64,000 bases of DNA, from contig NZ_CP151273.1 in NCBI RefSeq assembly GCF_038237375.1, positions 1,612,001 through 1,676,000 of the forward strand, written 5' to 3'. This DNA comes from Alcaligenes sp. SDU_A2 (lineage in GTDB: Bacteria > Pseudomonadota > Gammaproteobacteria > Burkholderiales > Burkholderiaceae_B). Of this stretch, positions 31,557 through 40,696 are shown in pieces. Position 1 is the first letter of the stretch. The number at the start of each line of letters is the position of its first letter. The position numbers were made by a program, and so were the translations under genes. The notes under the pieces were generated by a model. The model was not told where the DNA came from. It saw only the letters and a program-made list of their open reading frames with translations, and did no database searches.

Positions 31557-32706
31557 TGCGATTGCTCCTGTGCGTGAAGAAGATGCCACTGGGTCTGGGG
31601 ATGGACAGGGTGTTGATCAGGGCCAGACTGCGGGTGTCGTAAATGGTGACCGTATTGTCGTCGCGTGCCGATATCCAGACGGCTTCACCCCGCGGAGTGA
31701 ACTCCATGTGCAGGACCGCCTTGCCGGGCGAAAGAGTGTGGGTGACTTGCAGGGTGTCCACATCGATGATCTGTACTTTGTCGTTGTCCGGGAAGGCGAA
31801 ATTGACCCAGATTCGACGGCCGTCGGGCTGGGCCATGACAAAGACGGGTTGACCCAGAACAGGAATACGGTTGCTTTCCGTCCAGGAGCCGGTGTGGGCG
31901 ACGAGCACTTCGTGGCGGCCTATGGCGGGCAGGAACAGGCGTTGTCCCGCTACCGACCAGCCCCGTAGATGGGGCATTTTGAAAACCGGCAGGGGTTGCT
32001 CTCCTTTGCCGTAGCCGGGGAGGATTTTTTGCGTACCGTTTTCTGGGTGCCAGAGGTCCAGCATGGCCAGTGCATCTTCACCGAACAGACCGGCGATATA
32101 GTGGCGGCCATCGGGGGTGACCATGGCGTCGTAGGGCTGGCGGCCTGCATGGAAACGCTGTGTCTTGGGCTGCCGGGGGTCGGACAGGTCGGTAAGCCAG
32201 ATTTCACCGGCCTCGAACAGCGAATAGGCGAATTTCTGGCCGGGCAGGTCGGCCAGTCCTACGACCTTGGCGCGTTTTCCTGGGGCATATTCGGCTGGGA
32301 CTTCGCTGATGAAGTCCAAGGTATCCGCATCGAAAACCTTGATGCCGCCCGGTTCGTAGTTCTGCACGACGATCAGGCGGCCATCTTGGGAAATGGAGCC
32401 GCCGATGGCGTTGCCCGACTGCATGATTCGATGCACCAGGCGATGGCGCAGCAGGTCGACCTTGCTCAGTCCGCCGTCGCGGCCGAAGACGTAGCCATAG
32501 CGGCCATCGCGGGAGTAGGTGACGTGGGCGTGAGAGAGGTCCCCCAGGCCGTGGATACGCGCCAATTGGCGGCGTCGGCTGGTTTCCACCACGGCGACGC
32601 TACCCGAACTGCGTTCGATGACCAGCCCCAGGTCGTTGGTGCCACGGGGTAAGGGGGCGCAGGCGCTGAGCAGCAGGGCGGCCAGCAAGAGAGCGGATGA
32701 TTTCAT
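31546..32706 (-). CDS. nirF: NirF, heme d1 biosynthesis lipoprotein
   Basis: A 386-residue d1-type propeller protein acting late in heme d1 synthesis in the periplasm. The N-terminus is a lipoprotein signal (LLLAALLLSAC, cysteine 16), so it is anchored to a membrane, as known for NirF in some species. Propeller marks: HAHVTYSRDGRYGYVFGRDGGL, AGRQPYDAMVTPDGRHYIAGLFGEDALA and the C-terminal PSGIFFTHRSNRIGF. No CxxCH heme c site. Its ATG overlaps the nirC stop by 4 bases. Confidence 0.9.
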   Translation of the reverse strand: MKSSALLLAALLLSACAPLPRGTNDLGLVIERSSGSVAVVETSRRRQLARIHGLGDLSHAHVTYSRDGRYGYVFGRDGGLSKVDLLRHRLVHRIMQSGNAIGGSISQDGRLIVVQNYEPGGIKVFDADTLDFISEVPAEYAPGKRAKVVGLADLPGQKFAYSLFEAGEIWLTDLSDPRQPKTQRFHAGRQPYDAMVTPDGRHYIAGLFGEDALAMLDLWHPENGTQKILPGYGKGEQPLPVFKMPHLRGWSVAGQRLFLPAIGRHEVLVAHTGSWTESNRIPVLGQPVFVMAQPDGRRIWVNFAFPDNDKVQIIDVDTLQVTHTLSPGKAVLHMEFTPRGEAVWISARDDNTVTIYDTRSLALINTLSIPRPSGIFFTHRSNRIGF

Positions 32707-33044
32707 GGTTGACCGGATGGTGGGTTGAGCAGGAGATCGGCCAGCCACAGGGCTTCGGCCGGTTGTATGAAGGCCTGCCAGCCGGGCATGGCCGTTCCCG
32801 GCCGGCCTTGCAAAATGACATGCGCAAGTTGTTCTATCGTGCGGCCGGTCAGGGCGGAATGGGTTAAGGCGGGCCCGAGTCCGCCATCCAGCTTGAGTCC
32901 GTGGCAGGAGCCGCATTCTTGACGCAGGAGGTGAGTCAGGATGCGCTGGCGTTCGGGGCTAGGTGGATTGGCCTGTGATAGGCAGGGAAGCAGCGCAAGC
33001 AGGATACAGAGCAGGCGCGTCGGCAGCGTCAGGGCTGTGGGCAT
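32703..33044 (-). CDS. nirC: NirC, small cytochrome c
   Basis: A 113-residue periplasmic c-type cytochrome with signal peptide (LLCILLALLPCLSQA), a heme site QECGSCHGLKLDGGLGPAL and a late methionine ligand region (GRPGTAMPGWQAFIQPAEA). NirC proteins take part in d1 maturation or donate electrons to cytochrome cd1. Its start lies 16 bases inside the end of nirE, its stop overlaps nirF. Confidence 0.85.
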   Translation of the reverse strand: MPTALTLPTRLLCILLALLPCLSQANPPSPERQRILTHLLRQECGSCHGLKLDGGLGPALTHSALTGRTIEQLAHVILQGRPGTAMPGWQAFIQPAEALWLADLLLNPPSGQP

Positions 33045-33805
33045 GGCTGGACCTGATCGACAAAGCGGCTGACTAAGGACGTAGCGTAGTGGGGATGCAA
33101 CTGCACCACCTTGCCGATGAGCAGCAGGGCCGGCGGCGTGAAGGCCTGAATGGCGCTGGGCAGGTCGGCCAGTGTGGTGAACCCCCATCGCTGGTTGCTT
33201 AGCGTGGCGTTCTGGACCAGGGCGACGGGGGTGTCGCCGGAGCGGCCATGCCCGAGCAAGGCATGGGCAATATGGCGTGTGTTGCTGACGGCCATGTAAA
33301 AGACCAGCGTGCAGCTGGGATCGGCCAGAGAAGACCAGTCCAGCGCCAGACTTTGCTTGTCGCGCAGATGTCCGGTAATGAAGCGCACGCTGGTGGCCAG
33401 GCCCCGATGGGTAAGGGGAATGCCCAGCGAAGCTGCGCAGCCAGTTGCGGCTGTGATGCCTGGAACGATTTCGGCGTGGATGTCGTGGCGGCGCAGGTAC
33501 AGAAGCTCTTCGCCGCCACGGCCAAAAATGAAGGGGTCGCCGCCCTTCAGGCGGATGACACAGGAATGGTCGGAGGCCAGCATGCGTAGCGTGCGATGGA
33601 TGGTTTCCTGCATGGACGCATTGCAGCCGGCGATCTTGCCCACGTCGTGCAGCTCGGCCTGGGGGTTGATGCAGTTCATGATGCCTTTGCCCACAAGGCG
33701 ATCATGGACGACGGCTGTGGCGTTTTGGAGCAGGCGCAGTGCCCGCAATGTAAGTAGTTCGGGGTCGCCGGGACCGGCTCCGACCAGATAGACTTTGCCG
33801 TTCAA
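33029..33805 (-). CDS. nirE: NirE, uroporphyrinogen-III C-methyltransferase
   Basis: A 258-residue SUMT that methylates uroporphyrinogen III at C2 and C7 to precorrin-2, the entry step to heme d1. Seen: VYLVGAGPGDPELLTLRALR, VVHDRLV, IRLKGGDPFIFGRGGEE, EIVPGITAATGCAASLGIPLTHRG and FITGHLRD, all SUMT hallmarks. No ATG or GTG gives a sensible N-terminus; a TTG at 33805 has AAGGAG seven bases upstream and starts MNGKVYLVGAG. It is the first gene of the operon and makes up for the dead methyltransferase half of the CysG-like protein. Confidence 0.9.
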   Translation of the reverse strand: MNGKVYLVGAGPGDPELLTLRALRLLQNATAVVHDRLVGKGIMNCINPQAELHDVGKIAGCNASMQETIHRTLRMLASDHSCVIRLKGGDPFIFGRGGEELLYLRRHDIHAEIVPGITAATGCAASLGIPLTHRGLATSVRFITGHLRDKQSLALDWSSLADPSCTLVFYMAVSNTRHIAHALLGHGRSGDTPVALVQNATLSNQRWGFTTLADLPSAIQAFTPPALLLIGKVVQLHPHYATSLVSRFVDQVQPCPQP

Positions 33806-34259
33806 TGCCGTGCTCCTTGGCAGTGGGACTGCGTGTTCAGAAAAAAAGCAGATAGAAAAATTGTAGGTGGCCGAAGGTGCCAAACATGGGTATGGATGGC
33901 GAGCCTGTGATGGGTGTGCTTTTGTTCTGGACTGTCGTGTTGCTTGCTGCGACGCGACATATGGTCAGCCGGCAAATAGCATATTTTCCGGATGGTGTTA
34001 AGGGCGGTATCCAAAAAAATGAAAAGACCCGCAAGAATTGTGAAAAGTGAGCAATGATGCGGGTTACAGACGTGTTTTTGCTTGACACGTCTTTTATTCA
34101 TAGGCCTAATACGCGGTAGCCAGCCGGGCCGTCTTGACGCTCGGTTGCAAAGGCAGTCGGCGGTGCTTAGATTCCTGCCGTCTGCCCTGTTAATGTGGCA
34201 GTAACAGACCGGCGTCCGCTGGGGGGCCGGTTAAAATAATTTTCAGGGGTATTTTCTCA
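33806..34259. other. Divergent promoter region between nirE and hupB
   Basis: About 450 bp without a gene. The left part is the nirE leader; I found no TTGAT-N4-ATCAA type site in it (closest is an ATTG...CAAT pair at 34037-34055 with wrong spacing). The right part holds a candidate hupB promoter at 34082-34111. No open frame with a ribosome site was seen. Confidence 0.5.
34082..34111 (+). promoter_or_regulatory. Candidate sigma-70 promoter of hupB
   Basis: Consensus -35 TTGACA (34082-34087) and, 18 bases on, CTAATA as a moderate -10. It would leave a leader of about 140 bases before hupB. Confidence 0.4.
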
Positions 34260-34532
34260 ATGAATAAAACCGAGCTTATCGAATTCATTTCCACCAAAGC
34301 CGATCTGTCCAAGGCTGATGCCGGTCGTGCGCTGGATGCGTTTATCGATGCCGTGACCACCACGCTGAAAGACAAAGATACGGTTACTTTGGTTGGTTTC
34401 GGAACGTTTGACGTTTCCGAGCGCGCACCCCGCTCGGGTCGCAACCCACGCACTGGCGAAACCATTGAAATCGAAGGCGCTAACGTGCCTAAGTTCCGCC
34501 CAGGCAAAGCTCTGAAAGACGCCGTCAATTAA
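34260..34532 (+). CDS. hupB: DNA-binding protein HU-beta
   Basis: A 90-residue histone-like protein that bends and compacts DNA as a dimer. Full family pattern: [20 protein letters not shown] helix pair, [26 protein letters not shown] beta arm with the conserved RNPxTG, and [17 protein letters not shown] at the C-terminus. A tRNA-Val gene follows 90 bp later with its own promoter. Confidence 0.96.
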   Translation: MNKTELIEFISTKADLSKADAGRALDAFIDAVTTTLKDKDTVTLVGFGTFDVSERAPRSGRNPRTGETIEIEGANVPKFRPGKALKDAVN

Positions 34533-34556
34533 TTTAAAAAATTTACGACGTAGGGC

Positions 34557-34585
34557 TTGCAAAAGATAATCTGTGATCCTATAAT
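34557..34585 (+). promoter_or_regulatory. Promoter of tRNA-Val
   Basis: TTGCAA, 17-base spacer, then perfect TATAAT, 37 bases ahead of the mature tRNA 5-prime end. Confidence 0.75.
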
Positions 34586-34621
34586 TCTTTTTCTTCACAG
34601 GAAGAGTGGCATCACGGAAAT

Positions 34622-34697
34622 GGGTGCTTAGCTCAGCTGGTAGAGCGGCGCCCTTACAAGGCGTAGGTCGGGGGTTCGAACCCCTCAGCACCCACCA
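34622..34697 (+). tRNA. tRNA-Val (anticodon TAC)
   Basis: 76 bases with encoded CCA. Acceptor GGGTGCT/AGCACCC, D-arm GCTCAGCTGGTAGAGC, anticodon loop CTTACAA giving TAC, T-arm GGGGGTTCGAACCCC. Confidence 0.97.
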
Positions 34698-34717
34698 TCT
34701 CTTTTGTGAATCCGATC

Positions 34718-34748
34718 AAGCACTTAGCGTACGCTAGGTGCTTTTTTT
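34718..34748 (+). terminator. Intrinsic terminator of tRNA-Val
   Basis: AAGCACTTAGCG / CGCTAGGTGCTT (12-base arms, one mismatch, 2-base gap) followed by a T-run. Confidence 0.85.
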
Positions 34749-34885
34749 ATGCCCGATTGATCGGTGTTGAAAGTGGTTTAGGAAAGGCTAAGCAACCGTA
34801 ATTGGCTTGCTGCCAACTAGGCTACGCCCTGCCGTGTGGACGGCGACGGTTGCGGCACTGCTGCCCGCGAAATAAGGTATCCGTC

Positions 34886-35776
34886 TTATAGCGCGGGTAC
34901 GAACCTGCAGACGGCCTGGGCAATGCGGGTGACATCCCGGTACAGCGCGATATTGCGGTCCTGCTTGCGAAAAAGCGCGCAATACATCAGCCGTGGTTGC
35001 TGTTTGCGTGTCGGCAAGCGCACCAATTGCCCGCTGGTCACCATGGGAGCGAAGTATTCTTCTGGCAGACAACTGATTCCTTGGCCTGCGGCAACCAGGC
35101 TGGCGGTGGCGATAAGACTGTTGATCGTGAATACGGCCGAGTCCGCGGTGTGTGGTCGCAACCAGTCGTCGTAAGCCTGGCTTAACGCAGATTCATGGTT
35201 TTGTCGGATGATGGGCATGCTGGCGATTTCGCGCAGGTAGTAGCTGCGTGTCGTGCTCATCTCGGGGCCGCCTACCCACATCAGTCGCAGCTCACCGATA
35301 TCAACACAGTGCAGCAACGAGTCCGGCGGCAATTGTTGCTGAATACTAAGCTGAATCGTATTGTTCAGCAGCATTTGCTGCAGCTCGGCGTGCATGCCTA
35401 TAACGATTTTAAGAATGATTCCAGGGTAGTGCAGCTTGAGCTGCCTGATCAGCACAGGTAGCCAGGTGATGGCTGTGATTTCCGTGACGCCTATGGACAG
35501 GCGCTGTATCGGCTTGTTAGGCGCGCGAAACTGTTGCAGTAGGCTGGCGTGTTGTTGCAGCAGCGGCTCGGCCATGCGCATGGCGGTACGGCCTTCGTCG
35601 GTCAGTACATTGTGTCTGCCTTCGCGCGCGAATAAGCGCACGCCTAGTGTTTGCTCCAGCTGACGAATCCGTTTGATGACGGCCGATTGCGTGGTGCAGA
35701 TTTTTTCCGCGCAGGCACCGAGCGTGCCGAGCTTGGCGGTCCAGTAAAAGGCTTCCAGTTGCCGGTGGCTAGGCAT
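34886..35776 (-). CDS. LysR-family regulator next to rraA-like and TctC genes
   Basis: A 296-residue LysR regulator: PSHRQLEAFYWTAKLGTLGACAEKICTTQSAVIKRIRQLE as helix-turn-helix, then a substrate-binding domain from about residue 92 (RLSIGVTEITAITWLPVLI). It is divergent from the RraA-like gene and a TctC receptor across 131 bp and probably regulates them. The recognition helix region is unusual for LysR (SAVIKRIRQLE in place of a more common SAVSRQIRQLE). Effector unknown. Confidence 0.85.
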   Translation of the reverse strand: MPSHRQLEAFYWTAKLGTLGACAEKICTTQSAVIKRIRQLEQTLGVRLFAREGRHNVLTDEGRTAMRMAEPLLQQHASLLQQFRAPNKPIQRLSIGVTEITAITWLPVLIRQLKLHYPGIILKIVIGMHAELQQMLLNNTIQLSIQQQLPPDSLLHCVDIGELRLMWVGGPEMSTTRSYYLREIASMPIIRQNHESALSQAYDDWLRPHTADSAVFTINSLIATASLVAAGQGISCLPEEYFAPMVTSGQLVRLPTRKQQPRLMYCALFRKQDRNIALYRDVTRIAQAVCRFVPAL

Positions 35777-35907
35777 GAGACTTTCCTGTTTGGAAAAGAT
35801 AGTGGGGAGAATTATTCAATATACAGGAATGTTTTAGATAGCCACAATCTGGTCCATCTCATCTGGCTGAACAGATGTCGGTATATGTGCTTAGGAAAGG
35901 TAGGAGC

Positions 35908-36516
35908 ATGAAAGATTTGCAGCGCTGGTTCGCAGGGCTTTCTTCGTCGCTGGTGTCCGATAGTCTGGATCGACTGCAAGGGACGCATTGCTTGAAGCCC
36001 TTGCATGGCGTGCAGCCCCTGCTGGGGCGGGCGCTGACGGTGCAAGTGGCACCAGGGGACAACTTATATATTCATGCGGCATTGCGTCATGCGCAGCCGG
36101 GTGATGTGTTGGTCATCGATGGCGCAGGCAATACCGAGCGGGCCTTGGTGGGCGAAATACTGCTGAATGCGGCCCGCGCACGGGGTGTTGTGGGTTTTGT
36201 CGTGGATGGTGCTGTTCGCGATGTGGATGCGTTCATACGTGATGGCTTCCCTTGCTATGGAAAAAACATTACGCCGCGGGGACCTTACAAGAACGGCCCT
36301 GGCTCCATCAAGCGGGCGGTCAGCATCGATGGCAATGTGGTCTGCACGGGCGATGTGGTGCTGGGCGATGCCGACGGCCTGGTGTTTGTGCCGGCGGACC
36401 ATGCCGAGCACGTGGCCAGTCGGGCACGCGAGTTGTATGAAAAAGAGCAGCGGACATTGGCCGATATTGCTGCCGGCACCTATGACGACACCTGGCTGGA
36501 TCGCGCTATTCAGTGA
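35908..36516 (+). CDS. RraA-family protein (4-hydroxy-4-methyl-2-oxoglutarate aldolase-like)
   Basis: A 202-residue protein of the RraA/HMG aldolase family. Seen: SSSLVSDSLDRLQG, GRALTVQVAPGDNLYIHAAL, GDVLVIDGAGNTERALVGEILLNAARARGVVGFVVDGAVRDVDAF and GDVVLGDADGLVFVP. The G-x-VRD region (DGAVRDVDAF) carries the arginine-aspartate pair needed by the aldolases; RNase E regulators of the same fold lack activity. With a LysR gene and a TctC receptor beside it, an enzyme in breakdown of a carboxylic acid is more likely than RNase E control. Confidence 0.8.
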   Translation: MKDLQRWFAGLSSSLVSDSLDRLQGTHCLKPLHGVQPLLGRALTVQVAPGDNLYIHAALRHAQPGDVLVIDGAGNTERALVGEILLNAARARGVVGFVVDGAVRDVDAFIRDGFPCYGKNITPRGPYKNGPGSIKRAVSIDGNVVCTGDVVLGDADGLVFVPADHAEHVASRARELYEKEQRTLADIAAGTYDDTWLDRAIQ

Positions 36517-36593
36517 ACGCACTCTTTCGTTCAATCCGGCGATTAATAGTTATCGGCGCATAGACGCCAACCAAACATAGAGGAGACTGTACT

Positions 36594-37574
36594 GTGTTTA
36601 AAGCTAAATTTTTCTTGGCCCCGTTCTTGGCAGTGGCCACGTTCGCTAGCCTTGCGCCCGTTCAGGCACAGGAGGCGGCTTACCCGACCAAACCCATTCG
36701 CCTGATCGTGCCTTGGGCACCCGGAGGCGCGACGGATGTGATTGCCCGTATCATCGGGAAACGACTGGGCGAAGAGTTGGGGCAGCCCGTGGTCATAGAA
36801 AACAAGGCCGGCGCGGGCGGCAATATTGGCACGGCTTCGTTCGTCAGGGAGTTGTCGGATGGGCATACCTTGCTGATGACCACCAGCTCGACCAATGCGA
36901 TCAACCCGCATTTGTATTCCAAGACGGGCTACGACGCGGCAAAAGACTTTGCCCATGTTGCGCTGGTTGGTGCCATTCCGAATGTGCTGGAGGTGCCCGC
37001 CAGTTCGCAGTTTCAGACAGCGTCCCAGTTGTTGGAGTTCGCCAAGGCCAATCCGGGCCAGCTCAACTATGGTTCGGCGGGAGTGGGCTCGTCGCAGCAT
37101 CTGGCTGCATCCCAGCTGATTCAAAGCGCAGGGATCAACATCACGCATATTCCCTACAAAGGCAGCGGGCCGGCGGTGGTTGATTTGTTGGGCAACAATA
37201 TTGATTTGATGTTGGATACGGGGTCCTTGGCTCAGGTCCGTTCGGGTGGGTTGCGGGCCTTGGCCGTGGCTTCGGCGACGCGTTTGCAGGCCTTGCCGCA
37301 GGTGCCGACCTTCGATGAGCTGGGCTTGAAGAATATGTATGCCGCCGCTTGGTATGGCGTGGCTGCGCATGCGGATGCCCCGAAACACGTGGTGGAGCGC
37401 CTGAATCAGGAGATCTATCAGATCCTGCAGGAGCCGGCGATTATTGAACAGTTGGAAAACATGGGCATGCAGATCGGGCAGGCGCAAAGCCCTGCGCAGC
37501 TTGATGCGTTCGTGCTGTCGGAAATCGAGCGTTTCAAGGCCTTGGTGGAACTGGCCGACGCTAAGCTGGAATAG
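36594..37574 (+). CDS. TctC/Bug-family periplasmic binding protein
   Basis: A 326-residue exported receptor: signal peptide to PVQAQ, then YPTKPIRLIVPWAPGGATDVIARI, VVIENKAGAGGNIGTASFV, and ITHIPYKGSGPAVVDLLGNNID, the Bug hallmarks. The start is GTG at 36594 with GAGGAG upstream. It follows the RraA-like gene by 77 bases. Ligand presumably the small carboxylate handled by the neighbouring enzyme. Confidence 0.9.
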   Translation: MFKAKFFLAPFLAVATFASLAPVQAQEAAYPTKPIRLIVPWAPGGATDVIARIIGKRLGEELGQPVVIENKAGAGGNIGTASFVRELSDGHTLLMTTSSTNAINPHLYSKTGYDAAKDFAHVALVGAIPNVLEVPASSQFQTASQLLEFAKANPGQLNYGSAGVGSSQHLAASQLIQSAGINITHIPYKGSGPAVVDLLGNNIDLMLDTGSLAQVRSGGLRALAVASATRLQALPQVPTFDELGLKNMYAAAWYGVAAHADAPKHVVERLNQEIYQILQEPAIIEQLENMGMQIGQAQSPAQLDAFVLSEIERFKALVELADAKLE

Positions 37575-37688
37575 GCCAGCGGTTTCCCGCCGATAGTTTG
37601 TCTTGATTAAGGCATCCGGGTAAGCTGATCTGTCATTGCCCGGCTGTCTTGATCGGCTTTCAGGGTGCGGGCGTTGGCACTTGACGAA

Positions 37689-37726
37689 GCGGCCCGTCAG
37701 GCTATGGCCTGACGGGCCGCTTTTAT
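37689..37726 (+). terminator. Strong intrinsic terminator after the TctC gene
   Basis: Perfect 14-bp stem GCGGCCCGTCAGGC / GCCTGACGGGCCGC with TATG loop, A-run before and TTTTAT after. Separates the TctC unit from the sulfate operon. Confidence 0.9.
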
Positions 37727-37835
37727 AGTGAGCGCACGCTATATCTAATCAAAGAATTGGTATTTCTCGGCGGCTGGGCCGCTTGCTAGACTCGTTTCAA
37801 ATATCTCAATGCGGTGTTTCTGGGGATGAGAAGCG

Positions 37836-38852
37836 ATGTCGGTACTGCAAAAAACAAAGATTTTCCGCAGCGCAGCGCTGCTGGCAGCGGTGGTGGTGGC
37901 CGCTTCGGCGGTGGCCGCCGAAATCAGTATCTTGAACGTGTCCTACGATCCGACGCGGGAACTCTATACGGAGTTCAACAAGGCTTTCCAGGAACACTAT
38001 AAAAAAGAAACGGGCGATACCGTGACTATCCGCACTTCGCACGGTGGCTCGAGTAAACAGGCGCGTACGGTGATCGATGGCGCGCCGGCCGATGTGGTCA
38101 CCTTGGGGATTTCGTCCGATATCGACCAGATCGCCCGTTCTGGCTTGATTGATCCGCAATGGCAAAGCCGTCTGGCGGATAACAGCACACCGTATACGTC
38201 CACGATTGTCTTGTTGGTGCGCAAGGGCAATCCCAAGGGCATCAAGGACTGGGGGGATCTGGTCAAGCCCGGCATTAATGTTGTGACACCCAACCCCAAG
38301 ACGTCGGCCGGGGCGCGCTGGAATTATCTGGCGGCGTGGCTGTATGCGCTTAAACAGCCTGGTGGTGATGAAGACAAGGCGCGTGCGTTCGTGCAAGCGT
38401 TGTACAAGAATGTAGGCGTGCTGGATTCGGGCGCGCGCGGCTCGACCACCACGTTTGTGGAGCGCGGCATAGGCGATGTGTTGATCGCCTGGGAAAACGA
38501 AGCCTTGCTGTCGGTCAAGGATCTGGGGCCGGACAAGTTCGACATTGTCGTTCCGTCCAGCAGTATTCTGGCTGAGCCGCCGGTCGCGGTAGTGGACAAG
38601 AATGCGTCCCGTCATGGCACGGAGAAAGTCGCCAAGGCTTATCTGGATTATCTGTACAGCCCAGCAGGGCAGGAGATTGCGGCCCGGCATTTCTATCGCC
38701 CCCGTCTGGAGTCAGTGGCGGCCAAGTACCGCGATCAATACCCGCAACTGACTTTGTATACCGTTAACGACGAGTTAGGCGGCTGGACTGAAGTGCAGGC
38801 CAAGCATTTTGCCGACGGCGGTGTGTTTGACAGTATCTATCTGAAAAAGTAA
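37836..38852 (+). CDS. sbp: Periplasmic sulfate-binding protein
   Basis: A 338-residue substrate receptor of the sulfate/thiosulfate ABC importer. Signal peptide ([17 protein letters not shown]), then the family marks [63 protein letters not shown] and [22 protein letters not shown]. First gene of sbp-cysT-cysW-cysA. Sbp and CysP (thiosulfate) are hard to tell apart by eye. Confidence 0.93.
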   Translation: MSVLQKTKIFRSAALLAAVVVAASAVAAEISILNVSYDPTRELYTEFNKAFQEHYKKETGDTVTIRTSHGGSSKQARTVIDGAPADVVTLGISSDIDQIARSGLIDPQWQSRLADNSTPYTSTIVLLVRKGNPKGIKDWGDLVKPGINVVTPNPKTSAGARWNYLAAWLYALKQPGGDEDKARAFVQALYKNVGVLDSGARGSTTTFVERGIGDVLIAWENEALLSVKDLGPDKFDIVVPSSSILAEPPVAVVDKNASRHGTEKVAKAYLDYLYSPAGQEIAARHFYRPRLESVAAKYRDQYPQLTLYTVNDELGGWTEVQAKHFADGGVFDSIYLKK

Positions 38853-38867
38853 GCAGTCGGCAAAGAG

Positions 38868-39791
38868 ATGTCCATGACTTCGCTAAGTCCGTTCCGTATT
38901 TTTTCAGCCCGTAAGGCGGCAGGCCCTTTACCCGGTTTTGGCCTGAGCCTGGGTTTGACTGTGGCTTATCTAAGCCTGATCGTACTGATCCCCTTGGCGG
39001 CGGTCTTTCTTAAGACCAGCACGCTTAGCTGGGATCAGTTCTGGGCTACCGTGACGGCCGATCGCGTGGTGGCTTCCCTGAAGCTGACCTTCGGGATGGC
39101 GGTAGCGGCGGCGTTGATCAATGGTTTTTTTGGCGCAATTTTGGCTTGGGTATTGGTGCGTTACCGTTTTCCGGGACGTCGCATTGTGGATGCGTTGATT
39201 GACCTGCCGTTTGCGCTGCCTACCTCGGTTGCTGGTATTTCCTTGGCGGCAATCTACGCGCCCAATGGCTGGATCGGGGCTTGGGCCGAGCCTTATGTAG
39301 GCCGCATAGCCTTTACCCCGTGGGGCGTGTTGGTGGCGCTGACCTTCATCGGTCTGCCCTTTGTGGTGCGTACATTGCAGCCGGTGCTGGAAGAATTCGA
39401 GAAAGAGCAAGAAGAGGCATCAGCCTGCCTGGGGGCCAGCCGCTGGCAAACCATAAGCAAGATCATTGTGCCGTCCTTGCTGCCAGCCTGGCTGACAGGA
39501 GTGGCGTTGGCGTTTGCGCGTGGCGTGGGCGAGTATGGCTCGGTCATTTTTATTGCCGGGAATGTGCCTCTGGTGTCCGAAATCACCGCCTTGCTGATCG
39601 TCATCAAGCTGGAGCAGTTCGATTATGCGGGGGCGGCGGCGTTGGCCGTGCTGATGCTGGTGCTGTCGTTTACGATTTTATTGTTGATCAATCTGTTGCA
39701 GTGGTGGTTGCAGCACAGGCATTCGGGGCACGTCAGTCAGCGGCCATCTGACGCTGTTGTGACGCCTTTGCAGGTAGGGGGCGCATCATGA
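38868..39791 (+). CDS. cysT: Sulfate ABC transporter permease CysT (CysU)
   Basis: A 307-residue inner-membrane permease with about six spans. The EAA loop, which docks the ATPase, is EEFEKEQEEASACLGASRWQT; LPFALPTSVAGISLAAIYAPNGWIG is typical of CysT. It starts 15 bases after sbp and overlaps cysW by 4 bases (ATGA). Confidence 0.93.
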   Translation: MSMTSLSPFRIFSARKAAGPLPGFGLSLGLTVAYLSLIVLIPLAAVFLKTSTLSWDQFWATVTADRVVASLKLTFGMAVAAALINGFFGAILAWVLVRYRFPGRRIVDALIDLPFALPTSVAGISLAAIYAPNGWIGAWAEPYVGRIAFTPWGVLVALTFIGLPFVVRTLQPVLEEFEKEQEEASACLGASRWQTISKIIVPSLLPAWLTGVALAFARGVGEYGSVIFIAGNVPLVSEITALLIVIKLEQFDYAGAAALAVLMLVLSFTILLLINLLQWWLQHRHSGHVSQRPSDAVVTPLQVGGAS

Positions 39792-40675
39792 GTGATACCC
39801 TGACTTTGCGCGCCGATGCCTACGTCGGCACACAAGGAACCGAGGCGCGCCCGTATGCGCGCGATGAAAGCCCAGTGGTCAAAACGCTGCTGATCGGCCT
39901 GGCTCTGGTGTTTTTTGTGCTGTTTTTGTTGCTGCCTCTGGTGTTGGTGTTTGCAACCGCTCTGGGCAAAGGTGTGCTGCCTTACTTGTCGGCCTTGCAG
40001 GATGCCGATACGCTGCATGCATTGCGATTGACCTTGCTGGTCGCCTTGATTGCGGTGCCGCTGAATATTGTTTTCGGTTTGGCGGCGTCGTGGGCGATTG
40101 CGCGTTTTGAGTTTCGCGGCAAAAGTTTATTGACCACCTTGATCGATTTGCCGTTCTCTGTCTCGCCGGTGATCGCGGGTCTGGTTTTTTTATTGATCTT
40201 CGGTCGGCAAGGGCCGCTGTGGGACTGGCTGGATGCGAATAATATACGTATTGTGTTCGCTTTGCCGGGGCTGGTGCTGGCGACCTTGTTCGTGACCTTT
40301 CCGTTTGTGGCGCGCGAGTTGATCCCGCTGATGCAGGCCCAGGGAAGTGATGAAGAGGAAGCCGCACGCGTGCTGGGAGCCAGTGGATTTCAGCTGTTCT
40401 GGCGGGTGACCCTGCCCAAGATTAAGTGGGGCCTGCTGTATGGGGTTATTCTGTGCAATGCGCGGGCCATGGGGGAGTTTGGCGCGGTGTCGGTGCTGTC
40501 GGGGCACATACGCGGCCAGACCAACACCTTGCCCCTGCATGTCGAGATTGAATACAACGATTATCACACTGTGGGTGCCTTTGCCGCCGCTTCTTTGCTG
40601 GCTTGCCTGGCCCTGGTGACCTTGGCCCTGAAATTATGGGCCGAACGAAAAATGGTTCAAGACGGCGATCGTTGA
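39788..40675 (+). CDS. cysW: Sulfate ABC transporter permease CysW
   Basis: A 295-residue permease pairing with CysT. About 45 soluble residues lead into LLIGLALVFFVLFLLLPLVLVFATAL; LPFSVSPVIAGLVFLLIFGRQGPLWDW and the EAA loop GSDEEEAARVLGASGFQ match CysW. NTLPLHVEIEYNDY near the end is a CysW hallmark. Followed by cysA after 21 bases. Confidence 0.93.
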   Translation: MSDTLTLRADAYVGTQGTEARPYARDESPVVKTLLIGLALVFFVLFLLLPLVLVFATALGKGVLPYLSALQDADTLHALRLTLLVALIAVPLNIVFGLAASWAIARFEFRGKSLLTTLIDLPFSVSPVIAGLVFLLIFGRQGPLWDWLDANNIRIVFALPGLVLATLFVTFPFVARELIPLMQAQGSDEEEAARVLGASGFQLFWRVTLPKIKWGLLYGVILCNARAMGEFGAVSVLSGHIRGQTNTLPLHVEIEYNDYHTVGAFAAASLLACLALVTLALKLWAERKMVQDGDR

Positions 40676-40696
40676 TCGCTGCTTTCGGAGTTTGCA

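Noticed and set aside
34037-34055. ATTG...CAAT pair as an FNR site for nirE
   Set aside because: The half sites are too far apart (TTG and CAA separated by 11 bases instead of 8).
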